A DNA stretch of 64,000 nucleotides from Xenorhabdus lircayensis. Its GTDB lineage: Bacteria > Pseudomonadota > Gammaproteobacteria > Enterobacterales > Enterobacteriaceae. Every line of letters begins with the position of its first letter. The stretch's first letter is position 1. The stretch lies in the NCBI RefSeq assembly GCF_016306625.1, contig NZ_JACOII010000033.1:1-64000 (forward strand), in the 5' to 3' direction. Made by a program: the position numbers and the translations under genes. Under the pieces are notes generated by a model. That model made no database searches. It was given only the letters and a program-made list of their open reading frames with translations, and had not been told where the DNA came from. Below are positions 38,468 to 49,178 of the stretch, in pieces.

Positions 38468-38496
38468 GGAATATCCCCAGCTTATGGGGATATTCC
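38468..38496. terminator. Inverted repeat between convergent ybaL and gsk
   Basis: GGAATATCCCC and GGGGATATTCC (11 bp perfect) enclose a seven-base loop. A T-run is absent on both sides, so termination activity is uncertain, but the position between converging genes fits. Confidence 0.6.
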
Positions 38497-38532
38497 AATA
38501 AAATATTAAAGCAATATTTCAACCCACCAGTA

Positions 38533-39843
38533 TCAACGTTCCCAATAAGACTCTTCCAAGCTATCTTCTTTCTCCGGCAACCCTCGGGTTAAGCGTGGAG
38601 AATGTTGGCTCAAGACCTGATAACTCACCCTGTTCGCGTACTTACATACCTGCGCCAAAGAGGAGTAAGTCAAACAAGAGCGCATATGTTTGCTGGAGTT
38701 AGGTACATTCATACGATGATAACTGTTGGCAGTGATATCATGCAGCAATGCCGATAACGCGCCATCCCCAGCCCCATTAGTATTCATGATTTTTTCAGGG
38801 CCCCCCATATAAGGCTCAATATGGGAATAGACTCGCATTGGATTCTGGCAATCCACCTTACGCATCACCCGGCTGAACTCATAACGGTTAAATTCCGCGA
38901 TCGCACCTGGCAACAAAGGATGCGATGTCTGGCGCTTGTATTCCTCTTCAGTATAACCCGCCATATACAACCCAGCAGGCCCTGCGGTACACAACACCAA
39001 ATCCACCCAATTAAGCGCCATGTCTGCCGCCAGCAAAGGATCACTGAAGCCTGTCAGTTCATGGGCTTCATCTTCATTCATTGCTACAACTGAAATATTC
39101 TCAGCCAGAAAATCACGCCACCATTCAGGATCATCAGCGATGACGTATTTTGTCCCTAATGTCAGCACAACAGGTACATTATGTTTTTTCGCATATTCGA
39201 TGGCTTTCATTGTTGCTTCCGGCATTGGTTCACCCGATTTACAACGCACCAGATAAGCGGTAATGACCAATGCTGATGCTTCTGCAATAATATGTTCCGG
39301 AATGCTTTCTGGGCGGAGTTGATTCATTAAACCCGGGCTGATAGCAAAGGTTCTTTCACCATTTTCCGTCACTAAGGTAAAACAACGACCAATTGAACCA
39401 TCAACGCCCTGAAGATGATTCAAATCCATACGGCTGGATGTATTGCAAAGATAACAATATGCATAACTTCCTATCTGGATGTTATTGCACATAGTGCCAA
39501 GCAGCACAGATTTATCATCAGCCAGAACGGAATAATTGTGTAGAGTATTGCCGATGGTGCCACCCGCGAATTCGTGGCTGATCAGATTATTGTCTGTCAG
39601 TTCTTTGTAAAGTGCCTCAGCTACATCATCTTCAATAACTAGCGAATGCCCCTGGCTCAAGTTATAACGCTGGATAAAACTCTCATCGACTTTGGCTTCA
39701 ATATCTACCAGTGTTTGGTCAATGCCGACAATGTAGGCTCGGTTATTTTCGGTGTCCATCGTCTCTTTGATGGGTTGGAGGAGAGGATCTCTTAAACTGA
39801 CAGGAAAATAGTGTTTAGATTTACGCTTACCCGGGAATTTCAT
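38533..39843 (-). CDS. gsk: Inosine-guanosine kinase
   Basis: The 436-residue protein is a PfkB/ribokinase-family kinase that phosphorylates guanosine and inosine for purine salvage. It shows GIDQTLVDIEAKVDESF near residue 40, the sugar-binding EFAGGTIGNTLHNYSVL (about 91) and the anion-hole signature MNTNGAGDGALSALLHD (about 359) with the catalytic Asp. Length is as in E. coli (434). It is the conserved flank of the hemH-gsk interval. Confidence 0.96.
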   Translation of the reverse strand: MKFPGKRKSKHYFPVSLRDPLLQPIKETMDTENNRAYIVGIDQTLVDIEAKVDESFIQRYNLSQGHSLVIEDDVAEALYKELTDNNLISHEFAGGTIGNTLHNYSVLADDKSVLLGTMCNNIQIGSYAYCYLCNTSSRMDLNHLQGVDGSIGRCFTLVTENGERTFAISPGLMNQLRPESIPEHIIAEASALVITAYLVRCKSGEPMPEATMKAIEYAKKHNVPVVLTLGTKYVIADDPEWWRDFLAENISVVAMNEDEAHELTGFSDPLLAADMALNWVDLVLCTAGPAGLYMAGYTEEEYKRQTSHPLLPGAIAEFNRYEFSRVMRKVDCQNPMRVYSHIEPYMGGPEKIMNTNGAGDGALSALLHDITANSYHRMNVPNSSKHMRSCLTYSSLAQVCKYANRVSYQVLSQHSPRLTRGLPEKEDSLEESYWER

Positions 39844-39881
39844 AATTAATTGCTGTTATAGAGCCAAAATATGCGGCATGT

Positions 39882-39960
39882 TAGCACAATATGGTGTGAC
39901 ACAATACATGGTATGACACAATACATGGTATGACACAATACATGGTATGACACAATACCA
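39882..39960. repeat. Tandem 17-bp repeat array upstream of gsk
   Basis: The unit TGACACAATACATGGTA occurs three times exactly (39897-39913, 39914-39930, 39931-39947). A truncated fourth copy follows (TGACACAATACCA, 39948-39960) and a degenerate one precedes (TAGCACAATATGGTG). The array sits 39 bases upstream of the gsk start, within its probable promoter region, and copy number may vary. Confidence 0.93.
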
Positions 39961-39990
39961 GAGCAAAGCAAAAAACACAGTGGCAGAAAT

Positions 39991-40026
39991 AAAGACAGCC
40001 GATGTTATTGCAACATCGGCTGTCTG
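39991..40026 (-). terminator. Intrinsic terminator of wzz
   Basis: GACAGCCGATGTT / AACATCGGCTGTC (13 bp, loop ATTGC) is followed on the minus strand by TTTATTTC. It lies 55 bases past the wzz stop. Confidence 0.85.
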
Positions 40027-40078
40027 AAATATCAGCTATCAAAACATCAGCTATAACGCATATTATCTATAAATAATA

Positions 40079-41182
40079 TTAAGCTTCTTGTTTCTGACGA
40101 CTACGTACCATATGGCGCAACAGAACAAACATGACAGACAAAATGAATCCGATAAAACCAGCACCAACCAGAATCAACAAACGCTTAGGTGAATCTTTTG
40201 ATGTCGGTTCATAAGGTTCCTGCATAAACTTGAATGGTTTGAAATCAACCTTATCAACGTTCACTCTTTCCAGGTTTTTGATATACAACTGGCGGTTAAG
40301 CAGATCGGCATCGATTTTAGTTGGATCGGTAATTTCTTCGGTAATTTGGAGCTTACGTTGCAGCGCATCAGAACCCAACGCAATCGAATAATCCGGGTCA
40401 TCCTTGATCATAGCCCCACCATTCGATACCGGCCTTTTAATACCCGCAGAGTTAGCAATAGAAATCGCATACTTCAATCGTTCAATATCTACACTACGCA
40501 TGTTGCCGATACGTGATAAATCGAGCTCGTACAGTTTTTTCGAGTACACCAGTTTCTGATGAACCATATCATTCAGCTCATCTTTCACTTGATCACGAAC
40601 AACTGAAGAGACAAATTTGATATAACCAGTTAACAGATTGTAAGACTCTTTCGCAGTGCCCGCACTGAAAGAGAGTTTGGACTCATCAACTTCATCGTCT
40701 TTCTTGGGTAAAGAAGCAGAGATATTTTTATTGACAACTTGCTCGATCAATCTTCTTTGTTCCTGCTCAGAGCTATCATCACTCTTAGCAAGCAAGGTCT
40801 TAAAGTAGTCAGTATTGACCAAATATTCCTCACGCAATACACGCGAGTTATAGTTTTCAATGAAACGATTATACAACAACTCCTCTGTTACTTTCGGCTC
40901 AAGATTCAGAACGTGCAATTCCGTTAATGCATTTTTCAATGGCTGAAATTCTTCCAATCCCGGTTTAATCACGGCAGCTGAACTGGTCCATTTCTGTGGT
41001 AAAAATGATGCAGAACCGAAACCAATAATTGCAAAAACAAGAGATACTGCAATGATCAAATATTTTGATTGGAAGAGTACTGAGAATAGTTCAAACAAAT
41101 CAATTTCATCTTCCTGTGCTGGATGATAATAGTTTGAATGCTCTTCATAAAAATCGGGGTGCTTAATAGGTTTATTACTCAT
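40079..41182 (-). CDS. wzz: Wzz-type O-antigen chain-length regulator
   Basis: The 367-residue protein has the polysaccharide co-polymerase layout. A short cytoplasmic start precedes a first membrane helix YLIIAVSLVFAIIGFGSASF (about residues 38-57) and a large coiled, charged periplasmic domain. A second helix LLILVGAGFIGFILSVMFVLL near the C-terminus follows a Pro-containing linker (KDSPKRLL). Its size is closer to FepE/WzzB long-chain forms than to WzzE. It lies alone between gsk and hemH, where Yersinia species carry a complete O-antigen cluster ending in wzz. Confidence 0.88.
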   Translation of the reverse strand: MSNKPIKHPDFYEEHSNYYHPAQEDEIDLFELFSVLFQSKYLIIAVSLVFAIIGFGSASFLPQKWTSSAAVIKPGLEEFQPLKNALTELHVLNLEPKVTEELLYNRFIENYNSRVLREEYLVNTDYFKTLLAKSDDSSEQEQRRLIEQVVNKNISASLPKKDDEVDESKLSFSAGTAKESYNLLTGYIKFVSSVVRDQVKDELNDMVHQKLVYSKKLYELDLSRIGNMRSVDIERLKYAISIANSAGIKRPVSNGGAMIKDDPDYSIALGSDALQRKLQITEEITDPTKIDADLLNRQLYIKNLERVNVDKVDFKPFKFMQEPYEPTSKDSPKRLLILVGAGFIGFILSVMFVLLRHMVRSRQKQEA

Positions 41183-41347
41183 TATCTATATTTCCAATCC
41201 AAATAATTTTGCTTTTCATTGATATGCAAGCTTTTTCTCCCGCTCACAGTCCTCATTGATTGAAAAACTATATCCTTAAAAATCGTATAACTATCAATAC
41301 CTGCCATTCACCATGTTAGATAATACCCCATAACAAGCAGCTACGAG

Positions 41348-42313
41348 TTATTTAATGACATTATTTACCAACTTTTCAAGCAACGAAATGTGTGCCTCAT
41401 TATCATTAAGTGCGGAGATATATTCAAACTTTTTCCCACCCGCATGCAAAAAGATGTTTTTATTCTGTTGCTTAATTTCTTCCAATGTTTCCAAGCAGTC
41501 CGCTGAAAATCCCGGGCATACCACTTGAACATGTTCGACTCCTTGGCCTGGTAATGATGCCATTGTTTTGTCTGTATAAGGAGATAACCACGGTAAGCGT
41601 CCAAAACGAGACTGATATGTCATCATAATTTTATCTGCCGGATAGTCCAATGCCTGAATCAACAATTCAGTCGTCGCCTTGCAATCCTGCGGATAAATAT
41701 CCCCCATAGTTGCCAGACGCTCAGGAATACCGTGATAAGAAAGGATCAGACGATCAGGCTGACCATATTTTTTAAAACTCTGCTTGATGCTTTCCTTTAA
41801 CGCCGCAATATAGGCAGGATGTGTGGCATAACTACGGATAAAATGCAGGTTAGAAATTGTGCGATATCCCTGCAATATTTTACTGATACTGTCAAATACC
41901 GCCGCCGAAGTCGTACTAGAATATTGAGGATAAAGTGGCAGTATGATCAAATCATCAATGCCTTGTTGCAGTAAATTATCTACCGCCTGAGACAAAGAAG
42001 GTGAGCCGTATGTCATTCCCAAGACAACAGGGACATCTGCCAACTTTTCATCCAACAACTTCTGCTGACGGCGACCATAAACGAGTAAAGGAGAACCCTC
42101 TTCCGTCCAAATTTCTTGGTAAAGCTTAGCAACACGAGAAGAACGAAAAGGAAGAATAAGACCGTATAATATGGGCTTCCAAATAAATGGGGAGATATCA
42201 ACCACCCTTCTGTCACTCAGAAATTTTGCCAGATAACGCCTTATTGCTGCTGGTGTTGGTGAGTCCGGTGTACCAAGATTTACCAATAGGACACCATGCT
42301 TCTTGCTACTCAT
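41348..42313 (-). CDS. hemH: Ferrochelatase
   Basis: HemH inserts Fe(II) into protoporphyrin IX, the last step of heme synthesis. The 321-residue protein shows [21 protein letters not shown] at the start and [16 protein letters not shown]. It has the [17 protein letters not shown] motif with the catalytic His (about residue 194) and [18 protein letters not shown], followed by [16 protein letters not shown]. Length is typical of enterobacterial enzymes. Confidence 0.96.
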   Translation of the reverse strand: MSSKKHGVLLVNLGTPDSPTPAAIRRYLAKFLSDRRVVDISPFIWKPILYGLILPFRSSRVAKLYQEIWTEEGSPLLVYGRRQQKLLDEKLADVPVVLGMTYGSPSLSQAVDNLLQQGIDDLIILPLYPQYSSTTSAAVFDSISKILQGYRTISNLHFIRSYATHPAYIAALKESIKQSFKKYGQPDRLILSYHGIPERLATMGDIYPQDCKATTELLIQALDYPADKIMMTYQSRFGRLPWLSPYTDKTMASLPGQGVEHVQVVCPGFSADCLETLEEIKQQNKNIFLHAGGKKFEYISALNDNEAHISLLEKLVNNVIK

Positions 42314-42419
42314 TCCTCAGTGCTCCATTAAAATGACTGACAACCTAGTATAAAACATGAATGATAGTCACATATAACATTTAATGGAGTGAATTTCTCA
42401 TAGAGTAGAGTAAACTGCA

Positions 42420-42449
42420 AAAAAAGTCAGGCGGTGCAAATACCGCCTG
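42420..42449 (-). terminator. Intrinsic terminator of adk
   Basis: CAGGCGGT / ACCGCCTG (8 bp, loop about six bases) is followed on the minus strand by ACTTTTTTTGC, 42 bases after the adk stop. Confidence 0.9.
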
Positions 42450-42490
42450 TTCTAATAATTCAAGATGTAGCCATTCAAGAATCAGCTAAA

Positions 42491-43195
<705 letters not shown>

Positions 43196-43249
43196 TTACC
43201 ATTTGAATGGGGGATGGCTCAAGAAAACAGGTAAACGTTTTCGCATGAT

Positions 43250-43296
43250 GCAAAAAATAAACCACGCTCCAGTCTCCGCTGAAGCGTGGTTTTTTA
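43250..43296 (-). terminator. Terminator of htpG
   Basis: ACCACGCT / AGCGTGGT (8 bp, 43261-43268 and 43283-43290) lies 23 bases past the htpG stop. On the minus strand it is followed by TTATTTTTTG; on the plus strand TTTTTTA follows as well. Confidence 0.88.
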
Positions 43297-43313
43297 TCAT
43301 GGTCTCAACGAGG

Positions 43314-45209
43314 TTAAGCTTTTTCAGTCAATAATAATTGATTCATTCGACGAATGAATTGGTTTGGATCATCCAATGTGCCACGTTCTGCAAACAGCGC
43401 TTGCTCCAACAGTAATTCTATCCAATCAGTAAATTGGACATCATCATGAATATCAGCAGCTTTCTTAACCAGATCGTGTTCTGGATTCAGTTCAAAGTTA
43501 TAGCTAACTTCTGGCGCAGACTGGCCTGCGGCTGCAAATAGCTTCGCCATTTGGGTGCTCATTTCATTGGCATCAGTTGTTACGATCGCAGGTGTATCTG
43601 TCAGACGATGAGTCAATTTTACTTCTTTCACACGCTCACCCAGCAATGTCTTCACGCGTTCAACGAATGGCTCCAGTTTTTTATCCGCTTCTTCCTGTTC
43701 AGCCTTGTTTTCATCCGCCAGTTTATCAAGGGATTCATCAGCTTTGCTGACAGACTGGAATGACTTACCATCGAATTCAGTCAGGTAGCTCATCATCCAT
43801 TCATCGATACGCTCAGACAACAGCAGAACTTCAATGCCTTTCTTGCGGAACAGTTCCAAATGTGGGCTATTCTTCGCCGCAGCGTAGCTATCTGCGGTAA
43901 TGTAATAAATTTTCTCCTGCCCTTCCGCCATACGGTTGACGTAATCTTCCAGGGAAACTGTTTGTGCCGAATCATCATTGTGAGTTGTGGCAAAGCGCAG
44001 TAATTTAGCGATGGCTTCTTTGTTGGTACCATCTTCAGCAGGCCCTTCTTTTAGTACTAAGCCGAACTGCTGCCAGAAAGTTTGATATTTTTCTGCATCG
44101 TCTTTTGCCAATTTATCCAGCATCTGCAATACACGTTTAGTCAGCGCATTGCGCAAGTTACGAGTGATTGTGCTGTCTTGCAGAATTTCACGGGAAACGT
44201 TCAATGGCAGATCATTGGAATCGATCAGACCACGGACAAAGCGCAGGTAATTAGGCATGAACTGTTCAGCTTCATCCATGATGAATACACGCTGTACATA
44301 CAGTTTCAGCCCATGTTTATGATCCCGGTTCCACATGTCCCACGGTGCTTGGGAAGGAATATACAACAAGCTAGTGTATTCCTGCTTACCTTCAACGCGG
44401 TTGTGACTCCAAATCATAGGGTCGGCAAAATCATGGGAGATATGCTTATAAAACTCTTGGTATTCCTCATCGCTGATTTCTGCTTTACCACGAGTCCACA
44501 ATGCTTGGGCCTTGTTGATTTTTTCCCATGTGACAGTAACGCTGTCGTCTTCTTCATTTTTAGTCTGGGTTTCAATTTCAACGGGCAAGGCAATGTGATC
44601 AGAATACTTGCCGATGATAGAACGCAGGCGCCAATCATTGAGGAATTCACTTTCCCCTTCACGCAAATGCAGAGTAATTTCTGTACCACGCTCTGCTTTA
44701 TCAATATCAGCAACGGTGTAATCACCTTCGCCCGTTGATTCCCAGAACACACCTTGATCCGCCGCTGCGCCAGCTGCACGGGTACGTACAGTGACTTTAT
44801 CCGCAACGATGAATGCAGAGTAGAAACCTACACCGAATTGACCAATCAATTGGCTGTCTTTTGCCTGATCAGAACCGATGGATTCAAGAAATGTTTTAGT
44901 GCCGGATTTTGCAATCGTTCCCAGATTATCAATCACTTCATCACGGGACATACCGATACCATTATCACTGATGGTGATGGTTTTCTGCTCTGTATCACAA
45001 GCCAGACGAACACGCAATTCACCATCATTTTCATACAATTCAGGGGCGGACAATGCACGGAAACGCAATTTGTCAGCAGCATCAGATGCGTTTGAAATCA
45101 GTTCACGGAGAAAAATTTCTTTGTTGGAATAGAGAGAGTGGATCATCAACTGCAACAATTGTTTGACTTCAGACTGAAATCCACGGGTTTCCTGATCTTT
45201 CATGCTCAT
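43314..45209 (-). CDS. htpG: Hsp90-family chaperone HtpG
   Basis: The 631-residue protein has the Hsp90 N-terminal ATP pocket: [21 protein letters not shown] (about residues 31-51), [13 protein letters not shown] (about 80) and [17 protein letters not shown] (about 118). The middle domain has [28 protein letters not shown], and a C-terminal dimerisation part is present. It remodels client proteins in the cytosol with DnaK. A strong heat-shock promoter lies just upstream. Confidence 0.97.
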   Translation of the reverse strand: MSMKDQETRGFQSEVKQLLQLMIHSLYSNKEIFLRELISNASDAADKLRFRALSAPELYENDGELRVRLACDTEQKTITISDNGIGMSRDEVIDNLGTIAKSGTKTFLESIGSDQAKDSQLIGQFGVGFYSAFIVADKVTVRTRAAGAAADQGVFWESTGEGDYTVADIDKAERGTEITLHLREGESEFLNDWRLRSIIGKYSDHIALPVEIETQTKNEEDDSVTVTWEKINKAQALWTRGKAEISDEEYQEFYKHISHDFADPMIWSHNRVEGKQEYTSLLYIPSQAPWDMWNRDHKHGLKLYVQRVFIMDEAEQFMPNYLRFVRGLIDSNDLPLNVSREILQDSTITRNLRNALTKRVLQMLDKLAKDDAEKYQTFWQQFGLVLKEGPAEDGTNKEAIAKLLRFATTHNDDSAQTVSLEDYVNRMAEGQEKIYYITADSYAAAKNSPHLELFRKKGIEVLLLSERIDEWMMSYLTEFDGKSFQSVSKADESLDKLADENKAEQEEADKKLEPFVERVKTLLGERVKEVKLTHRLTDTPAIVTTDANEMSTQMAKLFAAAGQSAPEVSYNFELNPEHDLVKKAADIHDDVQFTDWIELLLEQALFAERGTLDDPNQFIRRMNQLLLTEKA

Positions 45210-45263
45210 TTATTACCTCAATCTAAATCCAGTTCAAATATGTAAAATCGGACGATGGTAATC

Positions 45264-45292
45264 AAATGGGGATAGATTCGGAGAGTTTCAAG
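45264..45292 (-). promoter_or_regulatory. Sigma-32 heat-shock promoter of htpG
   Basis: On the minus strand CTTGAAA (45286-45292) and CCCCATTT (45264-45271) are separated by 14 bases. This is an excellent match to the sigma-32 consensus, 55 bases before the htpG start codon. Confidence 0.92.
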
Positions 45293-45419
45293 TTAGAGCA
45301 ACAAGAAGAATGCAAAATTAGTTTGATGAGAGCGCTAATCTGTTATGGATGGCGGCATAATCCGCAGCACCATCCATAAAAGTTGCCATTAGAATTACCC
45401 ACTGGAATTGGGCGATAAA

Positions 45420-46028
45420 TCACAAAACAGTGATTTTTTGACGGCCAGCCAGCGAGTGAGACAGGGTCGTGCCATCCACCATTTCAAGCTCACCACCCAC
45501 AGGGACACCGTGAGCAATTCTGCTGGCGGTCACACCATACTGCGAACACATTTCTGCAATATAGTTTGCCGTTGCCTCTCCTTCAACAGTTGGATTCGTT
45601 GCCAGAATAATTTCTGATAAGATTTCAGAAGATAATCGTTCTTCTAAACGATCCAAACCAATATCCATTGGCCCAATGCCATCTAGCGGCGATAAGCGCC
45701 CCAGTAAGACAAAGTAACGCCCCGCAAACTGACCAGTCTGTTCAATAGCATGAATATCCGCCGGACTTTCCACCACACAGATCTGACCATTATGCTGACG
45801 CCGGGGATTGGCGCAAATCATGCACTGTTCCTGTTCAGTGAATGTTCGACAACCCTGACAGTGACCAATTTCAGACATCGCTCGCGTCAGTGCCTGAGCC
45901 AATCGCATCCCTCCACTGCGATCTCGCTGCAATAGATGAAATGCCATCCGCTGAGCAGACTTAGGGCCTACGCCGGGCAAACAGCGCAGGGCTTCCATCA
46001 GCGATTCAAGAAGAGGGCTGGTTTGCAT
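45420..46028 (-). CDS. recR: Recombination mediator RecR
   Basis: RecR acts with RecO and RecF to load RecA on gapped DNA. The 202-residue protein has the N-terminal helix-hairpin-helix ([17 protein letters not shown]). A zinc finger follows with CQGCRTF ... CMICANPRR (about residues 54-75). A Toprim domain with [17 protein letters not shown] and [16 protein letters not shown] (about 143) completes it. Its start overlaps the ybaB stop by one base, forming the dnaX-ybaB-recR operon. Confidence 0.97.
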   Translation of the reverse strand: MQTSPLLESLMEALRCLPGVGPKSAQRMAFHLLQRDRSGGMRLAQALTRAMSEIGHCQGCRTFTEQEQCMICANPRRQHNGQICVVESPADIHAIEQTGQFAGRYFVLLGRLSPLDGIGPMDIGLDRLEERLSSEILSEIILATNPTVEGEATANYIAEMCSQYGVTASRIAHGVPVGGELEMVDGTTLSHSLAGRQKITVL

Positions 46029-46357
46029 TAGAATGGCATCTTAAAGCCAGGTGGTAATTGCATTCCGTTGGAAACACCGGCCATTCTCTCTTTCTGGGTT
46101 TCTTCAATGCGACGAGCTGCATCATTGAACGCAGCAGCGATCAGATCTTCCAGCATATCTTTGTCATCGTCCATCAGGCTTGGATCGATTTCAACACGGC
46201 GGCAGTTATGTGCGCCATTAATAGTGATTTTAACCAGACCTGCACCAGATTCACCCGTGACTTCCAGATTTGCAATTTCTTCCTGCATTTTCTGCATTTT
46301 TTCTTGCATCTGCTGGGCCTGTTTCATCAAATTGCCCAAACCACCTTTTCCAAACAT
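46028..46357 (-). CDS. ybaB: Nucleoid-associated protein YbaB (EbfC family)
   Basis: The 109-residue protein starts with a Gly/Gln/Met-rich segment [16 protein letters not shown] and a helix, then the beta-strand core [25 protein letters not shown]. It ends in a proline-rich tail ending PPGFKMPF. YbaB/EbfC dimers bind DNA without strong sequence specificity. It lies between dnaX and recR, the universal position. Confidence 0.96.
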   Translation of the reverse strand: MFGKGGLGNLMKQAQQMQEKMQKMQEEIANLEVTGESGAGLVKITINGAHNCRRVEIDPSLMDDDKDMLEDLIAAAFNDAARRIEETQKERMAGVSNGMQLPPGFKMPF

Positions 46358-46405
46358 AATTCTCTCTCTTCGCTATAGCCACAGCATAAAGACACGCTGC
46401 GGCGG

Positions 46406-48364
46406 TTAAACAGGCCGGATACTTTCTTCATCCAATTCTGCATTGAATAGCTGCTGAAGTGTTTGAATCGTTCTATCCGAGATAATAGATTGGCGTGCTT
46501 GTGCCAATTTTTCTTCATAAATGGCTTGTCGCCACTCCAGAGGCGTTTTTACCGCAGGATTATCATCTTCAATGATACTGAGTTCAATAGATTTTCCATG
46601 CAATTCACTTAACGCTTCGGTCAATATTTTCTGTGCCGATGCCGAATTAAGATGACGCTGTTTTGAACGTAAATGCAGACAAAGCCGATTTTCATCAATC
46701 TGTTCTTTAAACGCATTCAACGCTACCTGTTGAACCAATTTGGGAATATGCAGTTTATCAATTTCTGCAGCCCATGAATCCCTTTGTTTCGACTCAATAG
46801 CCAGCTTTTCTGCCAACTCTGCTGTCTTTTCATGCTCAAGCGCCGCTTTTATCGATTTTGGTGTCGTAACCGACTCCTGCTTTTCTTCAACATTCGTTGC
46901 CCGCCAGCGATATGCCTCTTTCTTTACCGGTTCAGGCTCCCGTGCTTTAGGGATATAAGATTGAGGCCGCTGTTCGGCCACCGCTACCAATCGATCCAGT
47001 GCCGAACTTGCCAGCTTCGCCTTTGCAGGCTCTGCCGGCTCAGACTTTTTTGGCAGAATATTGCCTTGACGAGTTAGCGAATTTCTCGCTTGCAATAATT
47101 TCGCAGTTGGGCTGTTCGTCGTGGATTCGGTGCCCATTGATTGGGGCACTCTCTGTTCAGCACGTTCGCCTACCCCATTATTTGGGGCAAACTGAACCGA
47201 AGATGGCGGTACAGGTGCTGAACCTATTGGCGTTACGGGGATTTCCACCGCAGGTAATGGCGCTTCTTCAACGACAGTTTTAGGATGGAATGCCAATGCT
47301 CGCAATAATGCCATCTCAACCCCCATCCTACGCTCTGGTGCATAAGGGAGTTCTTTGCGTCCCACCAGTAATGCCTGATAATAAAGCTGCAAATCAGTTG
47401 GAGAAATCGATCTTGCGAGCAGGCGCAACCGCCCTTCTGTTGAAGAGGGATCACTTTCAGGTTGCTGGGGCAATAACTGGAGCATGGCAATGCGATGCAA
47501 CAACGATAGCGTTTCGATCAACAAATTTTCCCAGTCCACACCAAGAGATGCAACTTGTTCAACTAAAGCCATCATTTGTTGCCCATCGGCACGAACCAGA
47601 GATTCGATCATCGCCAGCGGTTGATCATCATCCAATGTTCCCAGCATCTGGCTGACAATATCCGATGTCAGTTTTCCTCCACCAAGAGCAATAGCCTGAT
47701 CAGTTAAACTCAGGGCATCACGCATGCTGCCATCCGCAGCACGAGCAAGAAGCTGTCGAGCGCGAACATCACTCTCTATTTGCTCCGCATTAAGAACATG
47801 CTCCAATTGGCTGCTGATTTGATTAACATCAAGTGTTTTCAGATGAAATTGCAGACAACGTGAAAGAATAGTCACAGGTAGTTTCTGTGGATCTGTCGTT
47901 GCCAAAAGGAATTTCACATGTTCAGGCGGCTCTTCCAATGTCTTCAGCAAGGCATTGAAACTATGACGGGAGAGCATGTGAACTTCGTCAATAAGGTAAA
48001 CTTTGAAACGGCCTCGGGCAGGCGCATACTGGACATTGTCCAGTAATTCGCGGGTATCTTCTACTTTTGTCCGGGAAGCCGCATCGATCTCAATCAGATC
48101 GACAAACCGCCCCTGTTCAATTTCGAGACAGTTCGCACACTGACCACACGGAGTTCTTGTAATACCCTTTTCGCAATTCAGTCCCTTTGCCAGCAGACGT
48201 GCAATTGTGGTTTTACCTACACCGCGAGTGCCGGAAAAAAGATAAGCGTGATGGAGGCGCTGGTGCTCAAGACCATTCGCCAGTGCAGTCAGCACATGTT
48301 GCTGACCAATCACATCAGAAAATATTTGTGGGCGCCACTTACGGGCAAGTACCTGATAGCTCAT
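46406..48364 (-). CDS. dnaX: DNA polymerase III tau and gamma subunits
   Basis: The 652-residue tau protein has the AAA+ clamp-loader ATPase: Walker A FSGTRGVGKTT (about residue 43), a four-Cys zinc site C-x8-C-x2-C-x2-C (NCEKGITRTPCGQCANC), DEVHML and the SRC sensor (TILSRCLQFHLK). A Pro/Ala/Lys-rich linker follows, then C-terminal domains IV-V for DnaB and alpha binding. A slippery A AAA AAG at codons 438-440 permits the shorter gamma form (about 441 residues). It is followed by ybaB and recR. Confidence 0.97.
   Translation of the reverse strand: MSYQVLARKWRPQIFSDVIGQQHVLTALANGLEHQRLHHAYLFSGTRGVGKTTIARLLAKGLNCEKGITRTPCGQCANCLEIEQGRFVDLIEIDAASRTKVEDTRELLDNVQYAPARGRFKVYLIDEVHMLSRHSFNALLKTLEEPPEHVKFLLATTDPQKLPVTILSRCLQFHLKTLDVNQISSQLEHVLNAEQIESDVRARQLLARAADGSMRDALSLTDQAIALGGGKLTSDIVSQMLGTLDDDQPLAMIESLVRADGQQMMALVEQVASLGVDWENLLIETLSLLHRIAMLQLLPQQPESDPSSTEGRLRLLARSISPTDLQLYYQALLVGRKELPYAPERRMGVEMALLRALAFHPKTVVEEAPLPAVEIPVTPIGSAPVPPSSVQFAPNNGVGERAEQRVPQSMGTESTTNSPTAKLLQARNSLTRQGNILPKKSEPAEPAKAKLASSALDRLVAVAEQRPQSYIPKAREPEPVKKEAYRWRATNVEEKQESVTTPKSIKAALEHEKTAELAEKLAIESKQRDSWAAEIDKLHIPKLVQQVALNAFKEQIDENRLCLHLRSKQRHLNSASAQKILTEALSELHGKSIELSIIEDDNPAVKTPLEWRQAIYEEKLAQARQSIISDRTIQTLQQLFNAELDEESIRPV
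47010..47051 (-). promoter_or_regulatory. Programmed -1 frameshift signal in dnaX (gamma subunit)
   Basis: In gene orientation, CCA AAA AAG TCT GAG contains the heptamer A AAA AAG (47045-47051). A -1 slip reads AAA AAA GTC TGA, so gamma ends one codon later. Downstream GCCGGC (47034-47039) pairs with GCTGGC (47010-47015), with an inner hairpin GCCT-GCAA-AGGC. This reproduces the E. coli arrangement in a Lys-Lys-Ser-Glu-Pro context. Confidence 0.9.
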
Positions 48365-48461
48365 GAATACCGAGAAAATTGAACTTGACTGTCTAACATG
48401 CTAGCACAGCCTCACCATGAACGGCGAGGCTGATGTATCAATAATGCAAAAATCAGAACAA

Positions 48462-49013
48462 TCAGTGACCAGGGAATTCAATGATCGTGTAGCTATCAAC
48501 ACCTTGTTTTTTCAAGCGTTCAACACCACCTAAATCTGGCAGTCCAATGATGAAGGCTGCTTCGGAAACCTCACCACCCAGACGGCGGATTAGGCGTACC
48601 GTCGCTTCAATGGTGCCACCCGTTGCGAGCAGATCATCGATGACCAGAACTTTATCTCTTTCGTTGATGCTGCCTTTATGGATTTCCAGCGTATCAGTAC
48701 CATATTCCAGATCGTAAGTTTCGCTTAACGTCTCACGCGGTAATTTACCTTTTTTACGGACAGGAACGAAACCAACGCCCAGACGCAGTGCAACAGGAGC
48801 ACCGAATAAGAAACCACGAGCTTCAGTACCAACAATCTTCGTGATGCCTTTTTCTTGATAATTCGCCACGAGTAGATCTATCGTAGTTTGGTAGGCAAAA
48901 GGATTATCCAGCAATGTGGTAATGTCACGAAAAAATATTCCCGCTTTTGGATAATCGGGGATTGTTTCGATACTATCTTTAATTAATTGCAGTTGTTGTG
49001 CGTTAGCGGTCAT
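48462..49013 (-). CDS. apt: Adenine phosphoribosyltransferase
   Basis: Apt salvages adenine to AMP using PRPP. The 183-residue protein contains [18 protein letters not shown] (N-terminal hood), [18 protein letters not shown] (about residue 62) and [18 protein letters not shown]. The PRPP-binding loop [18 protein letters not shown] (about 123) is intact. It precedes dnaX on the same strand as in E. coli. Confidence 0.97.
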   Translation of the reverse strand: MTANAQQLQLIKDSIETIPDYPKAGIFFRDITTLLDNPFAYQTTIDLLVANYQEKGITKIVGTEARGFLFGAPVALRLGVGFVPVRKKGKLPRETLSETYDLEYGTDTLEIHKGSINERDKVLVIDDLLATGGTIEATVRLIRRLGGEVSEAAFIIGLPDLGGVERLKKQGVDSYTIIEFPGH

Positions 49014-49178
49014 AATCGATGCCAGCCAGTTTATAAAAAATGAAAACGGTAAAATCTATTCAAACTACCGGAAAAAAGCAACTGCAATACAAATTGCAGC
49101 CTATATTTTGTTGAATTAGGTCAAGCTTGGCGTCTATCGGATTAGGTATTATTGCTACCAAATACGATAGGTCACTAA

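Noticed and set aside
44082-44738. 218-codon frame opposite htpG
   Set aside because: It lies wholly inside the conserved htpG gene on the other strand and is Phe/Ile/Cys-rich, as expected for an antisense shadow.
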